A stretch of DNA of 64,000 nt from Mesorhizobium sp. Its GTDB lineage: Bacteria; Pseudomonadota; Alphaproteobacteria; Rhizobiales; Rhizobiaceae. The stretch is from assembly GCF_004962245.1 (NCBI RefSeq), contig NZ_SUHQ01000033.1:1-64000 (forward strand). Reading direction: 5' to 3'. The notes below the pieces were generated by a model. The model did not search any database. It saw nothing but the letters and a program-made list of their open reading frames with translations, and was not told where the DNA came from. Position numbers and translations under genes: made by a program. Each line of letters opens with the position of its first letter. The stretch's first letter is position 1. Shown here one piece after another: positions 49,278 to 60,248 of the stretch.

Positions 49278-50312
49278 ATGAAACATTATGCCGGATTGGA
49301 CGTCGCGGTAAAAGAGACCGCGATTTGCATCGTCGACGAAACCGGCAAGATCTGCCGGGAGATGAAGGTGGAGAGCCATCCCGAGGATCTTGTGCGGGTG
49401 CTCTCGGATCCTGCCGGGGCCTTTGAGCGGATCGGGCTTGAAGCCGGGCCATTGTCGCAATGGCTGTTCAGCGGCCTGGCCGAAGCCCTGCCGGTGGTGT
49501 GCTTCGAAACCCGCCACACCAAGGCCTTCCTGGAGGCGCAGCCGAACAAATCCGACCGCATTGACGCCCGTGGCATTGCCCAGATGATGCGGGTCAACCT
49601 GTTTCGTCCGGTCCATGTCAAGACGCTGACGAGCCAGAAGCGCCGGGCCCTGCTGATGGCGCGCAAACTCTTGCAGGATAAGGCGATCGCCATCGAAAAC
49701 GACATCCGCGGGCTGTTGCGCAACTTCGGCCTCAAGGTTGGGATGGTCGGCGCCGTCAAGTTCGAGCACCGCATCCGCGAGCTCACCGAAGGGATGCCAG
49801 ATCTGGCCGAAATCGTCGAACCGCTGCTCGAGGCGCGCAGCAAGCTGCGCGAGAATTTTGCCGCGCTCACCGCAAGCTTCTGGCGATCGTCCGGGATAAC
49901 GAGGTCTGCCGGCGGCTGACGACGATACCGGGCGTCGGTCCGGTGGTGGCGCTGGCCTATACGGCGACCATCGACATTCCGGCCCGCTTCCGCAACTCCA
50001 AGGCGGTCGGACCGATCTTGGGGCTGACGCCGGTGCTCCATGAGTCGGGCGAAAGTCGCCGCATCGGCCGGATCTCCCGCTGCGGCGATGGCATGATGCG
50101 AACGCTGCTTTATGAAGCCGCTCAGACCCTGCTAACGCGCGTGACGAAATGGTCGTGGCTGAAGGCGTGGGCGATGAATGTCGCCAGGCGGCGCGGCCGA
50201 CAGTAGGCCATCGTCGCATTGGCTCGCCGGCTGGCGGTGATCATGCATCGCATGTGGCGCGACGGCACAGAGTTTCGTTGGACGCGACAAGACATCATGC
50301 CGAAAGCCGCCT
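49278..50312 (+). pseudogene. IS110-family transposase with frameshift and premature stop
   Basis: MKHYAGLDVAVKETAICIVDETGKICREMKV... to about 49870, continues in another frame (TTIPGVGPVVALAYTATIDIPARFRNSKAVGPILGLTPVLHESGES...), TAG at 50204 with further similarity AIVALARRLAVIMHRMWRDGTEFRW. Confidence 0.9.
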
Positions 50313-50936
50313 GATTGTGCGCCCGACCTTGCAGCCTGCCGGCGCGCGCAGTGGGCCCGTCAAGGGCAAGTCGCGGCGCGCTGACCTTCGGCCACCCTTG
50401 ACCGACCACTGCGCGCGCCGGCCAAGCCGAAACCAGGTCGGGGACGGCCAAACACGGAGATGAAACATGATCGCAGAGCGAGCGTGACAAGGATCACCCC
50501 GATAAGGTTCCACCAGCCGGTGGAAAGAGCGTCCTTCGCGGAACGATGAATGAGGTGAGTTCGCGAGGGTTGCAGTACCGGTCGCATCACAACGATCAGG
50601 ACGCGTCCGAGATTGTTCCGCCTCATTCTTCGGATCCCCATCAAGGCGACGCCCGAGCGCCGATCCCGCAGAGAAGCAAGACCCCGCGAAAGACGTCACG
50701 CACCGGCGAAGCGGAAAGCTCGACAAGCGCTTGACTTCAACACGCCGAATAGAGAAGCAACCCTCGGACGCGCACTGTAGGGCGAGCCACCTCACCGGCA
50801 GAAGCGGACATACGGTCTTACCATGCAGACGCCCGGCGGGTCGCCGCCATTCCATGGTCGGTAATCGCGGACATAATGAGATGGACGGCCTCCACCGACC
50901 GTCCGATGACGTGCGACAGAAACAGGAGGAATTGTC

Positions 50937-51930
50937 ATGACAATAATCACAATTGGCCTCGACACCTCGAAGAGCTGGTTCCAGGTGCATGGTGTTGACG
51001 AAGATGGGCAGGCTGTTGTCCGACGCAAGCTGCCTCGTAGCAAGGTTTTAAACTTTTTCGCCAACCTTCCGCCTTGCACGATCGGGCTTGAGGCCTGTGG
51101 TGGCGCGCACTACTGGGCACGAGAGTTGGCCAACGGACACATGCCGCGTCTGATGCCGGCCCGCTACGTTCGCCCTTATGTGAAGACAAATAAACATAAT
51201 GCCGCTGATGCAGAAGCCTGTTGCGAAGCAGTCCAGCGGCCGGGAATGCGATTTGTTCCCACAAAGACAGTCGAGCAGCAGAGCATGCTCATGGTGCATC
51301 GCGTTCGCGACTTGCTGATCCGGCAAAGGACCGCGGCGGTAAATGCCCTACGCGGCCACCTTTCAGAATTTGGCATCGTTCGGCCAAAGGGAACAGCTAG
51401 CGCCCGAGAGTTGATGAGCCTCGTGCCACCGATGAGCGCGTTCCACCATGCGCTCGTGAAGCGCTCGATGGACTTGTTGATCAGATCCGCGATACCGAGC
51501 AAAAGATCGCGGCGTTCAATGAGCGGATCGTGTGGCGATGGCTAAAAATGATGACGTCTGCCGCCGTCTTCTTACGATCGGCCCCTTCGTGGCCACAGCG
51601 TTGGTCGCCACCGCCGGTGATCCCAATTATTTTTCCTCTGGCCGACACTTTGCGGCGTGGCTAGGTCTGACGCCAAAGCAACACTCTACAGCCAGAAAGG
51701 AGAGGTTCGGCGGGATCAGCAAGCGTGGCGACAGCTACGTCCGAAAGCTGCTGATCCACGGCGCCCGTGCGACTGTTCACAACATTCGAAGCGGCCGGGT
51801 GAAAGGGGCATGGGTCGCCGGTCGGCTTGCGCGGGGACATTTTAGCGTCGCCACGGTCGCGCTGAATAAGACTGCCAGAATCGCCTGGGCGGTTATGACA
51901 ACAGGTCAGAACTATCGCGTGGCTGTTTGA
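50937..51930 (+). pseudogene. IS110-family transposase, frameshifted
   Basis: MTIITIGLDTSKSWFQVHGVDEDGQAVVRRKL... (50937..51545) then CRRLLTIGPFVATALVATAGDPNYFSSGRHFAAWLGLTPKQHSTARKERFGGISKRGDSYVRKLLIHGARA (51532..51930). Confidence 0.9.
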
Positions 51931-52394
51931 AGAAACGATACGCCAAAGATCGGCAATGCGAGGGCGATTGAAGTGTGATGGCAAACCGGTCGGACCGGAA
52001 TCGACTGAACCCGTTGGACCTATCGGGCGACTGTGCCCGTCAACGTAATTGGGTGTCGATCCGCGTATCTCATCGAGGTCAGCAGCATGCGCTGCACCAA
52101 AGACCGAATAGATAGCAGCAACCGAGAGCTTGTCAGATCGCTACAGCGCACTTGCAGAAAGGAGGCCGTCCATAGCCCAGAGCTGGTCTGTCTTCGTTTT
52201 GCCTACCGAGACGAATGCTCTCAACGACACTGTGTTTTGACGCTAACCGAGCCCGCAACCCATCAACTCATAGAAAAAGGATTCCAACGTTCAACGGTCT
52301 CACTCGGCCATCGCCAACTTGACGCGGCCGATTCACTGAAATCCACGCTGGGAAGAAGGTCGCCTAAAACTCATTAGCGTAACCAAGATTTCCC

Positions 52395-53372
52395 TCAAGT
52401 CGGAGGAGATTGGGCTCTCAGGTCACAGATTCTATCTGGAGCTTCATTGCTCAACAATCTTTCACGCTTTATCACCTCTACAAATGTATCCAAAATCGCT
52501 GACTGTCGCGAAAGATAATCACTGCCCCTGCGCCAAAATACTACGTACTCGTATCTCCTTGCCGGTTGAAAAGGAACGATCTTCACTCCGAACATCTGAT
52601 ATTGCCGAGCAATAAATTCATTATCGATTGCGATTCCTATCCCGTGGGCCACAAACGACACGTCCAAGCCTATTGTGTCCGAGTGGATCTTTGGTCGCAA
52701 CGGAATTTTTCTTTGGCCGTACGATAATAAACCCAGCTTGTTTGAAGTGTATTCTCTCTCTAGAACGATAAGGGGCTCATTTGAGATATCTTCCAAAGTT
52801 ATGATTTCTTTTTGAGCAAGGCGATGGTCTGGGTGCACTACACAGACGCTCTTGCTTTCAGCGACTATCTGCCACTCAAAAAAACGCTCGTCCAACGGCA
52901 GTCGAGAAATTCCGATATCGGCCTCCCCCGTCATCATGCTCTGCGCTATCTCATCGTATCGCTGTGCCCTGAAATGAAACTCCAGAGACGGATCCAGATT
53001 ATCAAGCGCAAGAATGATTTTTGGAATGAGTCTCAACGAGAGTATATGCGGTGCGGCGATCGTCAGGCCGTTTCGCTTGGTGCTGAAAGAGTCGGTGATT
53101 TCCCTCTCGATGTGACTTAGCGTCTCAAAGTATCTGTCAACTCGATTGTAAAGTTCAATTGCTCGTGTGGTTGGAACAAGGCCACGATGATCTCGCGCGA
53201 AAAGCCTCTCACCAACAGCCTCCTCAAACAGCTTGAGATGCTGGCTTACGGCCGACTGAGTAATACCCAGTTCTCTGGCAGCCCGCCTTGTGGAGCCGGT
53301 CCGAATGATCTCCCGGAAAGACTGAGCGCACCTGAACCCAGCCTTGCTGTTTCGGCCTGAAATCTCTTCCAT
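52395..53372 (-). CDS. LysR-family transcriptional regulator
   Basis: MEEISGRNSKAGFRCAQSFREIIRTGSTRRAARELGITQSAVSQHLKLFEEAVGERLFARDHRGLVPT HTH. Confidence 0.92.
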   Translation of the reverse strand: MEEISGRNSKAGFRCAQSFREIIRTGSTRRAARELGITQSAVSQHLKLFEEAVGERLFARDHRGLVPTTRAIELYNRVDRYFETLSHIEREITDSFSTKRNGLTIAAPHILSLRLIPKIILALDNLDPSLEFHFRAQRYDEIAQSMMTGEADIGISRLPLDERFFEWQIVAESKSVCVVHPDHRLAQKEIITLEDISNEPLIVLEREYTSNKLGLLSYGQRKIPLRPKIHSDTIGLDVSFVAHGIGIAIDNEFIARQYQMFGVKIVPFQPARRYEYVVFWRRGSDYLSRQSAILDTFVEVIKRERLLSNEAPDRICDLRAQSPPT

Positions 53373-53821
53373 GGCTTTTCGCTCGAGTTTGCAGCTGCGG
53401 ACCCCCCAAGGGTCCGTTCTGCTGTATATAAACAAATTAATATGGGTGTCACAAAGACTTAATAAATTACTATCTTTGCAATTCCTCTCACCCGCTCGCA
53501 TGCAAGCTAGTGACCAAAACTCGTAAGAGGGAAAACGTCAAATCTGACTCTCAACAACTTCCGAAGGGAATGTGCCCGCCGCCTACCCCGGCAACCTGGC
53601 GCTAAGGCAGCTCATTCCGCTACTCTCCGTGGAGAAACGCTTCCAGCCGGCGTAAATTTATCTAACCTTGCAATCGGTGGGGCCGCTCTTTCAGAGTTGT
53701 AGCCCGCACGGTCTGGTCTGCGCCGGCTGCCAATATGTCGTGAGCGTCACGAGCACCCCAACTTGCCTGAGGGCTATGCACTGGCGAGATTTGCCGCCTG
53801 ATTTGCGAGGAGCGCAGGCGC

Positions 53822-54170
53822 ATGGAGTGGGACGACCCTGATGCCAGTCTTCAAGACAGTCATCAAGGCAGGCATAAAGAGGGTCGCTATCGCCGGATCG
53901 AGGTGATCACCGGCCGCCGGCGGCGGCGCAACTGGACGCCGGCGGAGAAGGCTCGGGTCATCGCGGAGAGTGCGGAGTCGGCCGCCAACATCTCGGCAGC
54001 CGCGCGACATTGGGGCGTAAGTCGTGGCCTTCTTCCCGTCTGGCGGCGACAGTGGTGCAGGCGAAAGCGGCTGCGGAGACGCGTCCCTGCTGATCAAGTA
54101 GATTCGCGGCCTCATAAATGGTACCCATCCGGTGAAGACCGCAGACGTGCGTATCCGGCGGCCATGAGGA
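53822..54170 (+). pseudogene. IS66-family TnpA (OrfA) remnant
   Basis: YRRIEVITGRRRRRNWTPAEKARVIAESAESAANISAAARHWGVSRGLLPVWRRQ. Confidence 0.8.
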
Positions 54171-54192
54171 CCTGAGCACCGGAGTGCTGGCG

Positions 54193-54477
54193 TCAAGTTT
54201 TTGATGGGGAGATGCGATGATATTCTTCGAGGAGGAGTTTGACCTCCTCGATGCCTTCATCGGTGAAGGCCAAGATCCCGTCGTCATCGTTGGTGCCGTA
54301 CACCCAGATGACGCCGTCCTCCGGCTCGAGACCGAGGGTCAAGTCGTGGATGAGCGCTTCGCTGACGCCGAGGTCGCTGGCGACACGGCCGACGGTGTAG
54401 ACGTGATGCACCTTATTGCGCTGCATGATCAGGCGGCAACTGGTTGGGTCCGCAGTTTTGCGGACCTCCAATTCCAC
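54193..54477 (-). CDS. Small hypothetical protein at the 3' end of the IS66 element
   Basis: 94 aa, overlaps the end of tnpC; no family assigned. Confidence 0.5.
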   Translation of the reverse strand: MELEVRKTADPTSCRLIMQRNKVHHVYTVGRVASDLGVSEALIHDLTLGLEPEDGVIWVYGTNDDDGILAFTDEGIEEVKLLLEEYHRISPSKT

Positions 54478-55232
54478 GGCAGCAGATCATCGATCCGATG
54501 GGCCGGATAGGCGGGCAGTCGGGCGAGGACGTCGGCGAGCCAGGCCTGCGGGTCGATATCGTTCATCTTGGCGCTGACGATCAGGCTGTAGAGAACGGCA
54601 GCGCGCTGTCCGCCGCGATCGGAACCGCAGAACAGCCAGGACTTTCTGCCGAGAGCGATGCCGCGCAGGGCTCGCTCGGCTGCATTGTTCGATAGGCAAA
54701 TCCGCCCATCGTCGAGGAAGCGGGTGAAGGATGACCAGCGGCGCAGCATGTAGTTGAAGGCCTTGCTCGGATCGTGTCCGCGCGAAAGCTTGTCGCGCGT
54801 CTCGATCATCCAGCGCTCAAGCTCGGTGACTAAGCGCGCGCTCCGCTCCTGACGCACGGCGTGACGTTGGGCTGGCGACAGGCCGTTGATCTCGCGTTCG
54901 ATATCGAACAGGGCATCGATGCGCTTCACGGCTTCAACCGCCGGCGGATAGACCAGGTTGGGCTTCTCGCCGCGCGCCTTCTTGCGCGCCGCCGCTTCGA
55001 CATCGGCCAGCTCAAACACTTTGCGCCGGCTGCGGGCCCAGCAACTGGCCTCCAGAACAGGCGCCGGCTGACGACCCGTCGCATAGAGATCGCCGTAACC
55101 ACCAAAGGCATCGGCCTGCAGAATGCCGCTCCAGCCGGCGAGATGCGCCGCGGGATGTTCGCCTCGGCGATCGCGGGAATAGTAGAACACTGCCGCCGGC
55201 GGATCGGCGCCGCCGAACGGTCGGTCATCGCG
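54429..55232 (-). pseudogene. IS66 TnpC, C-terminal half (split gene)
   Basis: DDRPFGGADPPAAVFYYSRDRRGEHPAAHLAGWSGILQADAFGGY...LSNNAAERALRGIALGRKSWLFCGSDRGGQRAAVLYSLIVSAKMNDIDPQAWLADVLARL; frame resumes at 61353. Confidence 0.93.
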
Positions 55233-55233
55233 C

Positions 55234-55253
55234 TTATGTAGAGGTCTACATAA
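55234..55253. repeat. Palindrome at IS66 / IS91-type element junction
   Basis: TTATGTAGA GG TCTACATAA, 9-bp perfect stem directly adjoining the IS66 break. Confidence 0.85.
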
Positions 55254-55623
55254 TGCAGAGCGTTTTTAGCTTGGCGTCGCGCAGAAAGGCGGGTGGCGAG
55301 AGCGCACTGAGGCCGATCGCGGCGGTGAGCTAAAAACGTGTTGGACTAAGCCGCCGGCACGGGTGGCCGCTATGGGCGTTCAATCGAGGCGGTGCCCATG
55401 AACAGGCGTCGTGTGGTTTGGGGATGCCGTCGCGGAGGCCGCGATTGCAAGGGTCGCATGCGCCGAAGCGGCACGGATATGGGTTGCGGCAAAGTGAGGA
55501 CCGGCGTCGCGCCCTGCCGGCAGAGGCGGCCGGGGGTGACGGCGCGCAGCTTCGCGGGACCGGCTCGGTTTTCCGGCCGAACGGCTCGTGCGATGCGGTG
55601 ACGGCGAAAGCGGAGCGGTTCTT

Positions 55624-56823
55624 TCATGACGTATCCCAGTATGGCGGGGGGCCAGTGGCGCCGTCGAAGATTTCGACGATGATCATCTGGCCTTGACGAC
55701 AGGCCGGGCATTGCCTGATGCAATGACCGGTGAGATCCTCGTAGCGGTCGCGGTAGTCCCTTTCGGATGAGCCATCCGACGGCTCGGGAACCGGCATGCC
55801 GAGCAGGTCGCGGCAGTGGGCGAGCTTTTGCGCGCGGTAACGATTGCCGAGAAAGCCGTAGTAGCGGATGCGATGGAAGCCCTCGGGCAGGACGTGCAAC
55901 AAGAAGCGGCGAATGAACTCGTCGGCCGCAACGGTCATGACCTTTTGCCGATTGCCGTGCCGGTAGTCCTTCCAGCGGAAACGAACGGCGTTGTCCTCGA
56001 TGTCGATGAGACGGTTGTTGGAGATGGCGACGCGGTGCGTATAGCGCCCGACATAGTCGAGCACCTGTTCGGGTCCGGCGAAAGGCGGCTTGGCAAAGAC
56101 GACCCACTCAGCCTTTCGTAGCGGCGCCAAATAACGCCGGAAGGCGTCGCGCTCGCTCAGATGCTGCAGGCCAGAGAAAAACTGCAACTGGCTGGCGTCG
56201 AAGGCTTTCTTCAGATGTTCCAGGAACAATCGTCGGAACAGGCGTGAGAGCACCCGGATGGGCAAGAAGAAGCCGGGCTTGCAGGCGATCCATCGATTGC
56301 CGTCGGCAGACAGGCCGCCGCCGGCGACGACGCAATGCAGGTGCGGATGATGGAGCAGGTTCTGGCCCCAGGTGTGCAGCACGGCGAAGAAGCCGATCTC
56401 GGCGCCCAGGTGCTTGGGGTCGGCAGCAATGGTGCGCAGGGTCTCGGCGGCGGCACGGAAGAGCAGGCCGTAGACGAGTGCCTTGTTCTGATAGGCGATG
56501 GCGGCAATGTCGCCGGGCAGCGTGAAGACGACGTGAAAGTATTGTGTGTCGAGAAGTTCGGCGCGACGATCCTCCAGCCATTGCGCGCGGGCCAGCGACT
56601 GGCAGCGGGGGCAATGCCGGTCGCGGCAGCTGTTGAAGGCGATGCGGTTATGGCCGCAGTGATCGCACTGCTCGACATGCCCGCCGAGCGCGGCGGTCCG
56701 GCACAGTTCGATCGCCGTCATGACGCGGCGCTGGGCGGTCGACAGCGACGCGTCATGCTGCTCGCGATAGGCTTCGCCGTAGTAGCGGAAGATATCCGCC
56801 ACTTCCGGCCCCGAGCGGGCCAT
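55624..56823 (-). CDS. IS91-family transposase
   Basis: VEQCDHCGHNRIAFNSCRDRHCPRCQSLARAQWLEDRRAELLDTQYFHVVFTLPGDIA, LLHHPHLHCVVAGGGLS, YVGRYTHRVAISNNRLIDIEDNAVRFRWKDYR. Confidence 0.96.
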   Translation of the reverse strand: MARSGPEVADIFRYYGEAYREQHDASLSTAQRRVMTAIELCRTAALGGHVEQCDHCGHNRIAFNSCRDRHCPRCQSLARAQWLEDRRAELLDTQYFHVVFTLPGDIAAIAYQNKALVYGLLFRAAAETLRTIAADPKHLGAEIGFFAVLHTWGQNLLHHPHLHCVVAGGGLSADGNRWIACKPGFFLPIRVLSRLFRRLFLEHLKKAFDASQLQFFSGLQHLSERDAFRRYLAPLRKAEWVVFAKPPFAGPEQVLDYVGRYTHRVAISNNRLIDIEDNAVRFRWKDYRHGNRQKVMTVAADEFIRRFLLHVLPEGFHRIRYYGFLGNRYRAQKLAHCRDLLGMPVPEPSDGSSERDYRDRYEDLTGHCIRQCPACRQGQMIIVEIFDGATGPPPYWDTS

Positions 56824-56833
56824 CGTCGCGCGC

Positions 56834-57715
56834 TCAGAAGTACTGAGGCTTGGCGGGTGGCGGCAGGATGGGCGCCGGACGCGGTAAGAGCTCAAAAGGG
56901 CTCGATGTGGCGCAGACCTTGTTGGTGGCGATCCGCAGGTAATGGGCGGTGGTCGCGAGGCTGCGGTGACCGAGCAGCAGTTGAATGGTGCGCACGTCGG
57001 CGCCGGCCTCCAACAGATGGACGGCGAAGGCGTGCCGCAAACTGTGCGGCGTGACCGGCTTGGACAATCCGGAGAGGTCGCGCGCTTTCGCGCAGGCTTG
57101 TCCCACCGCATCCCTGGTGATCGGCTGGCCAGCACGATCGCCGGGGAAGAGCCACGCCTCTGGGCGGCGCACCTTCCAGTAGGTGCGCAGGATCTCCAAG
57201 AGCTTGGGCGACAGCATCACGTAGCGATCCTTTTGGCCTTTGCCCTGCTCGACGCGGACGACCATCCGCTGGCTGTCGATGTCCGTGATCTTCAGCTGAA
57301 CCGCCTCCGAGATGCGCAAGCCGGCGGCGTAGCAAGTGGTCAGGACGGCGTGGTGTTTGACGTCGAGGATGCAACCGAGGAACCGCTGAACTTCCTCGGG
57401 ACTGAGGACGATCGGCAACTTCTGCGGCTTCTTGGGAAGCGGCAGGACCTCTTCAGGCGCCCAGTCCCTTTCGAGCGTCACACTGTAGAGAAAGCGCAGC
57501 GCCGCAATGGCGGTGTGAATCGAACCGGGCGACAGCTTCTTCTCATTGGTCAGATAGACCTGGTAGGTCCGAATGTCCTCGCGCCCGAGCAAGTCCGGCG
57601 ACTTGCTAAAATAGCGGGCGAACAGCGACACCTGCTGCAGATACGACAGCTGGGTGTTGAGCGCGAAGTTGCGCACCTGCATGTCCTCGCTCATGCGCTG
57701 GCGAAATTGGGTCAT
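56834..57715 (-). CDS. Tyrosine recombinase/integrase paired with IS91 transposase
   Basis: TQFRQRMSEDMQVRNFALNTQLSYLQQVSLFARYF; catalytic LTTCYAAGLRISEAVQLKITDID, TPHSLRHAFAVHLLEAGADVRTIQLLLGHRSLATTAHYLRI. Confidence 0.95.
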   Translation of the reverse strand: MTQFRQRMSEDMQVRNFALNTQLSYLQQVSLFARYFSKSPDLLGREDIRTYQVYLTNEKKLSPGSIHTAIAALRFLYSVTLERDWAPEEVLPLPKKPQKLPIVLSPEEVQRFLGCILDVKHHAVLTTCYAAGLRISEAVQLKITDIDSQRMVVRVEQGKGQKDRYVMLSPKLLEILRTYWKVRRPEAWLFPGDRAGQPITRDAVGQACAKARDLSGLSKPVTPHSLRHAFAVHLLEAGADVRTIQLLLGHRSLATTAHYLRIATNKVCATSSPFELLPRPAPILPPPAKPQYF

Positions 57716-58040
57716 GACAAGCTCCTTTGTCCGATGGAGGGGGCTGCAAGCAGCCACTCCATGCTGACGCAGTCGGAGCTTGTTGTGGACACATGACCAG
57801 CGCGACAGACGACGCGATCAGATCACGCTGTCGGCACTCACCCTCCTTGCCGCTCCGCATTCGCGGAGCGGGTTAGTCCAAGCGCGATTATGCGCACCCC
57901 GTGATTATGCGCAGCTCGCCCGGGACAGTCAGCCAATTTTCTGCGGCAGATCAGTGAGATGGTGGCCGGCACTAAAACTCTGCGGTGCGCATAATCCTGG
58001 TGTTTCCTTCCGGGTCTAATCAACTCGGTAGGAGATCAGC

Positions 58041-59288
58041 ATGCAAAAAGCGATCATCCTTCAGCCACAGCCCCGCGCTTGGCTGGAGGGCAGTATTCTT
58101 CGGCCCTACGTTTCTCAGTACAGGGAGCACTTGCAGCGAAGGCGATATGCGCCGAGCACGCAGCGCGCCTATCTGTGCTGCGTCGCCCACTTCGCCCAAT
58201 GGCTGACTCAGGAAAGGTGCGACCTGGAAGCGATCGGCCAAAGCGCCGTTATGCGCTTTCTCTCGGAACACCTGCCAGCGTGCGCCTGTCCCGACCCGGT
58301 CCGTCGTTTGCGCCATGAGCTGCAGGCGGCGTTGGGCCTTCTTTTGAAGGTACTCGAAGCCGGCGGAGTGGTGCTGAACTATCCGGCCCGCAATCCTTCC
58401 ATCGAACAGGAGTTGACGCACTTCGATACCCACATGCGCGACGTCTGGGGCCTGGCGGAGAACACCCGTCGGAAGCGTTGCAGAGTGGTCGGAGGATTTC
58501 TTGTCGAGCATTTCGGCGAGCAGCCGATCTCCCTGGCGACAGTCAGCGCTGCATCCATCCGCCGCTTCGTCCTTGGTGAACAGGGGCGAAGGCCCACCAC
58601 CGTCGCAGCGATCGGCGTCATCATTGGCTGCTATCTCCGCTTCCGCAGCATGTCCGGCGACAGGGTGAACGAACTGAAGGCCGCGATTCCCCGGGTCGCG
58701 CACTGGCGGTTGGCATCATTGCCAGAGGTGCTGACCGACGCCGAGATCGACGAACTGCTGATTTCCTTTGATCAGTCGTTCCCGTCGCGCCTGCGGGCTT
58801 ATGCGATGGTGCGGTGTCTGATCGATCTCGGTCTGCGATCCAGCGAAGTCGTCAAGCTGCAGCTTGATGACGTCAACTGGGCCGATGGCACGATCAACCT
58901 TGTCGGCACCAAGAGCCGACGCGCTGATGCTCTGCCCCTGCCGTCCGCAACGGGAGCGGCGATTGCGGCCTATCTGCGCGAGGAGCGGCCCGCGACATCG
59001 AACCGGGCCATGTTTGTTCGCCATGTTGCTCCCTACGACGAACCGATCACGACCAAGAGCGTCAAACGCGCGGTGCTGGCCGGCTACCGAAGATGTGGAT
59101 GGACGCGGACCGGTGTCCACATTCTCCGCCACAGCATGGCTAGCCGACTTCTGCGCGCCGGCGCGCCGATGAAGGAGATTGCGGACATCCTGCGGCATCG
59201 AAGCCTCAACACGTCCGCCATCTACGCAAAGGTCGATCTGACCAATCTTGCAGCCGTAGCCCTGCCCTGGCCGGGGAGCGCGCAATGA
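58041..59288 (+). CDS. Tyrosine recombinase, RIT gene 1
   Basis: MVRCLIDLGLRSSEVVKLQLDDVNW, TGVHILRHSMASRLLRAGAPMKEIADILRHRSLNTSAIYAKVD; stop overlaps start of gene 2. Confidence 0.94.
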   Translation: MQKAIILQPQPRAWLEGSILRPYVSQYREHLQRRRYAPSTQRAYLCCVAHFAQWLTQERCDLEAIGQSAVMRFLSEHLPACACPDPVRRLRHELQAALGLLLKVLEAGGVVLNYPARNPSIEQELTHFDTHMRDVWGLAENTRRKRCRVVGGFLVEHFGEQPISLATVSAASIRRFVLGEQGRRPTTVAAIGVIIGCYLRFRSMSGDRVNELKAAIPRVAHWRLASLPEVLTDAEIDELLISFDQSFPSRLRAYAMVRCLIDLGLRSSEVVKLQLDDVNWADGTINLVGTKSRRADALPLPSATGAAIAAYLREERPATSNRAMFVRHVAPYDEPITTKSVKRAVLAGYRRCGWTRTGVHILRHSMASRLLRAGAPMKEIADILRHRSLNTSAIYAKVDLTNLAAVALPWPGSAQ

Positions 59289-60248
59289 CCGGCGCGCGCA
59301 CCATGCTCTCGCTGGCCAAGGACTATTTGTCCGAACGCCGCGCCCTTGGTTTCGACCTCAGGATGGAGGGCCATCAAATCACAAGCTTCGCCCTGTTCGC
59401 CGACGCGCGCGGTCATAGTGGCCCGCTCACCAACGATCTCGTCCTGAACTGGGTGCAGGGTCAGGCCAAACGAGCCAGCCCCTTCTCATGGGCCCGGCGC
59501 CTCGAGGTCCTTCGCCCGTTCGCGAGGTATCTGGCGCAGCTCGATCCCGGCACCGAGTTCCCACAAATCGCGACCTTTGGTCGTTCACACCGCCGCCTCA
59601 CGCCGCACATCTATTCAGAGCAGGAGATCTGCGACCTTGTGGCCGCCGCTTCGCGCCTAGCCCCCAAGGGCGGATTGCGGCCGGCAATCTACGCGACAAT
59701 CTTCGGGCTGATCGCCGCTACGGGTCTGCGCCGATCGGAAGCGCTCCACCTGCGCTGCGGCGATGTCGATCTCGACGGAGCGTTCCTTACGGTTCGGAAC
59801 ACGAAGTTCCCGCAAGTCCAGGCATGTTTCCATACACGCCACCGTCGTGGCCGAGCTACGGCGCTATCTGGCGGTTCGGGCGCGTCATGGTGCGCCCACC
59901 GAGGACTCACCGCTGTTCCTGTCTCCGGCGGGCGGATTCATCGCGAAGCGGAGGATCAATAAGGTTTTCCAGAAGCTTCGCACCAACCTTGGTTGGACCG
60001 TGCGGGGCGGCCATGGCGAGGTGCGCATTCACGACCTGCGCCACACCTTCATTTGCCGCCGTATCCAGCTCTGGCACGAGCATGGCGCCGATATCGACAA
60101 CGCAATGGCGGCGCTCTCAACCTACGTCGGCCACGCCAAGATCTCCGATACCTATTGGTATCTGACCGGCGTCCCGGAACTCATGGCGGTCGCTGGCAAA
60201 CGGTTCCAGCTGTTCGCCTCTATGGTTGGAGGGGATCATCATGACTGA
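59285..60248 (+). pseudogene. Tyrosine recombinase, RIT gene 2, frameshifted
   Basis: Frame of 59285 (AATGLRRSEALHLRCGDVDLDGAFLTVRNTKF) continues in frame of 59763 (RKSRHVSIHATVVAELRRYLAVRARHG...IHDLRHTFICRRIQLWHEHGADIDNAMAALSTYVGHAKISDTYWYLTG); 1-nt insertion near 59807-59812. Confidence 0.9.

Noticed and set aside
49053-50219. 388-aa minus-strand ORF antisense to IS110
   Set aside because: Shadow of the IS110 coding strand; Arg/Pro/His-rich with no recognisable domain
56942-57796. 284-aa plus-strand ORF
   Set aside because: Antisense to a well-supported tyrosine recombinase
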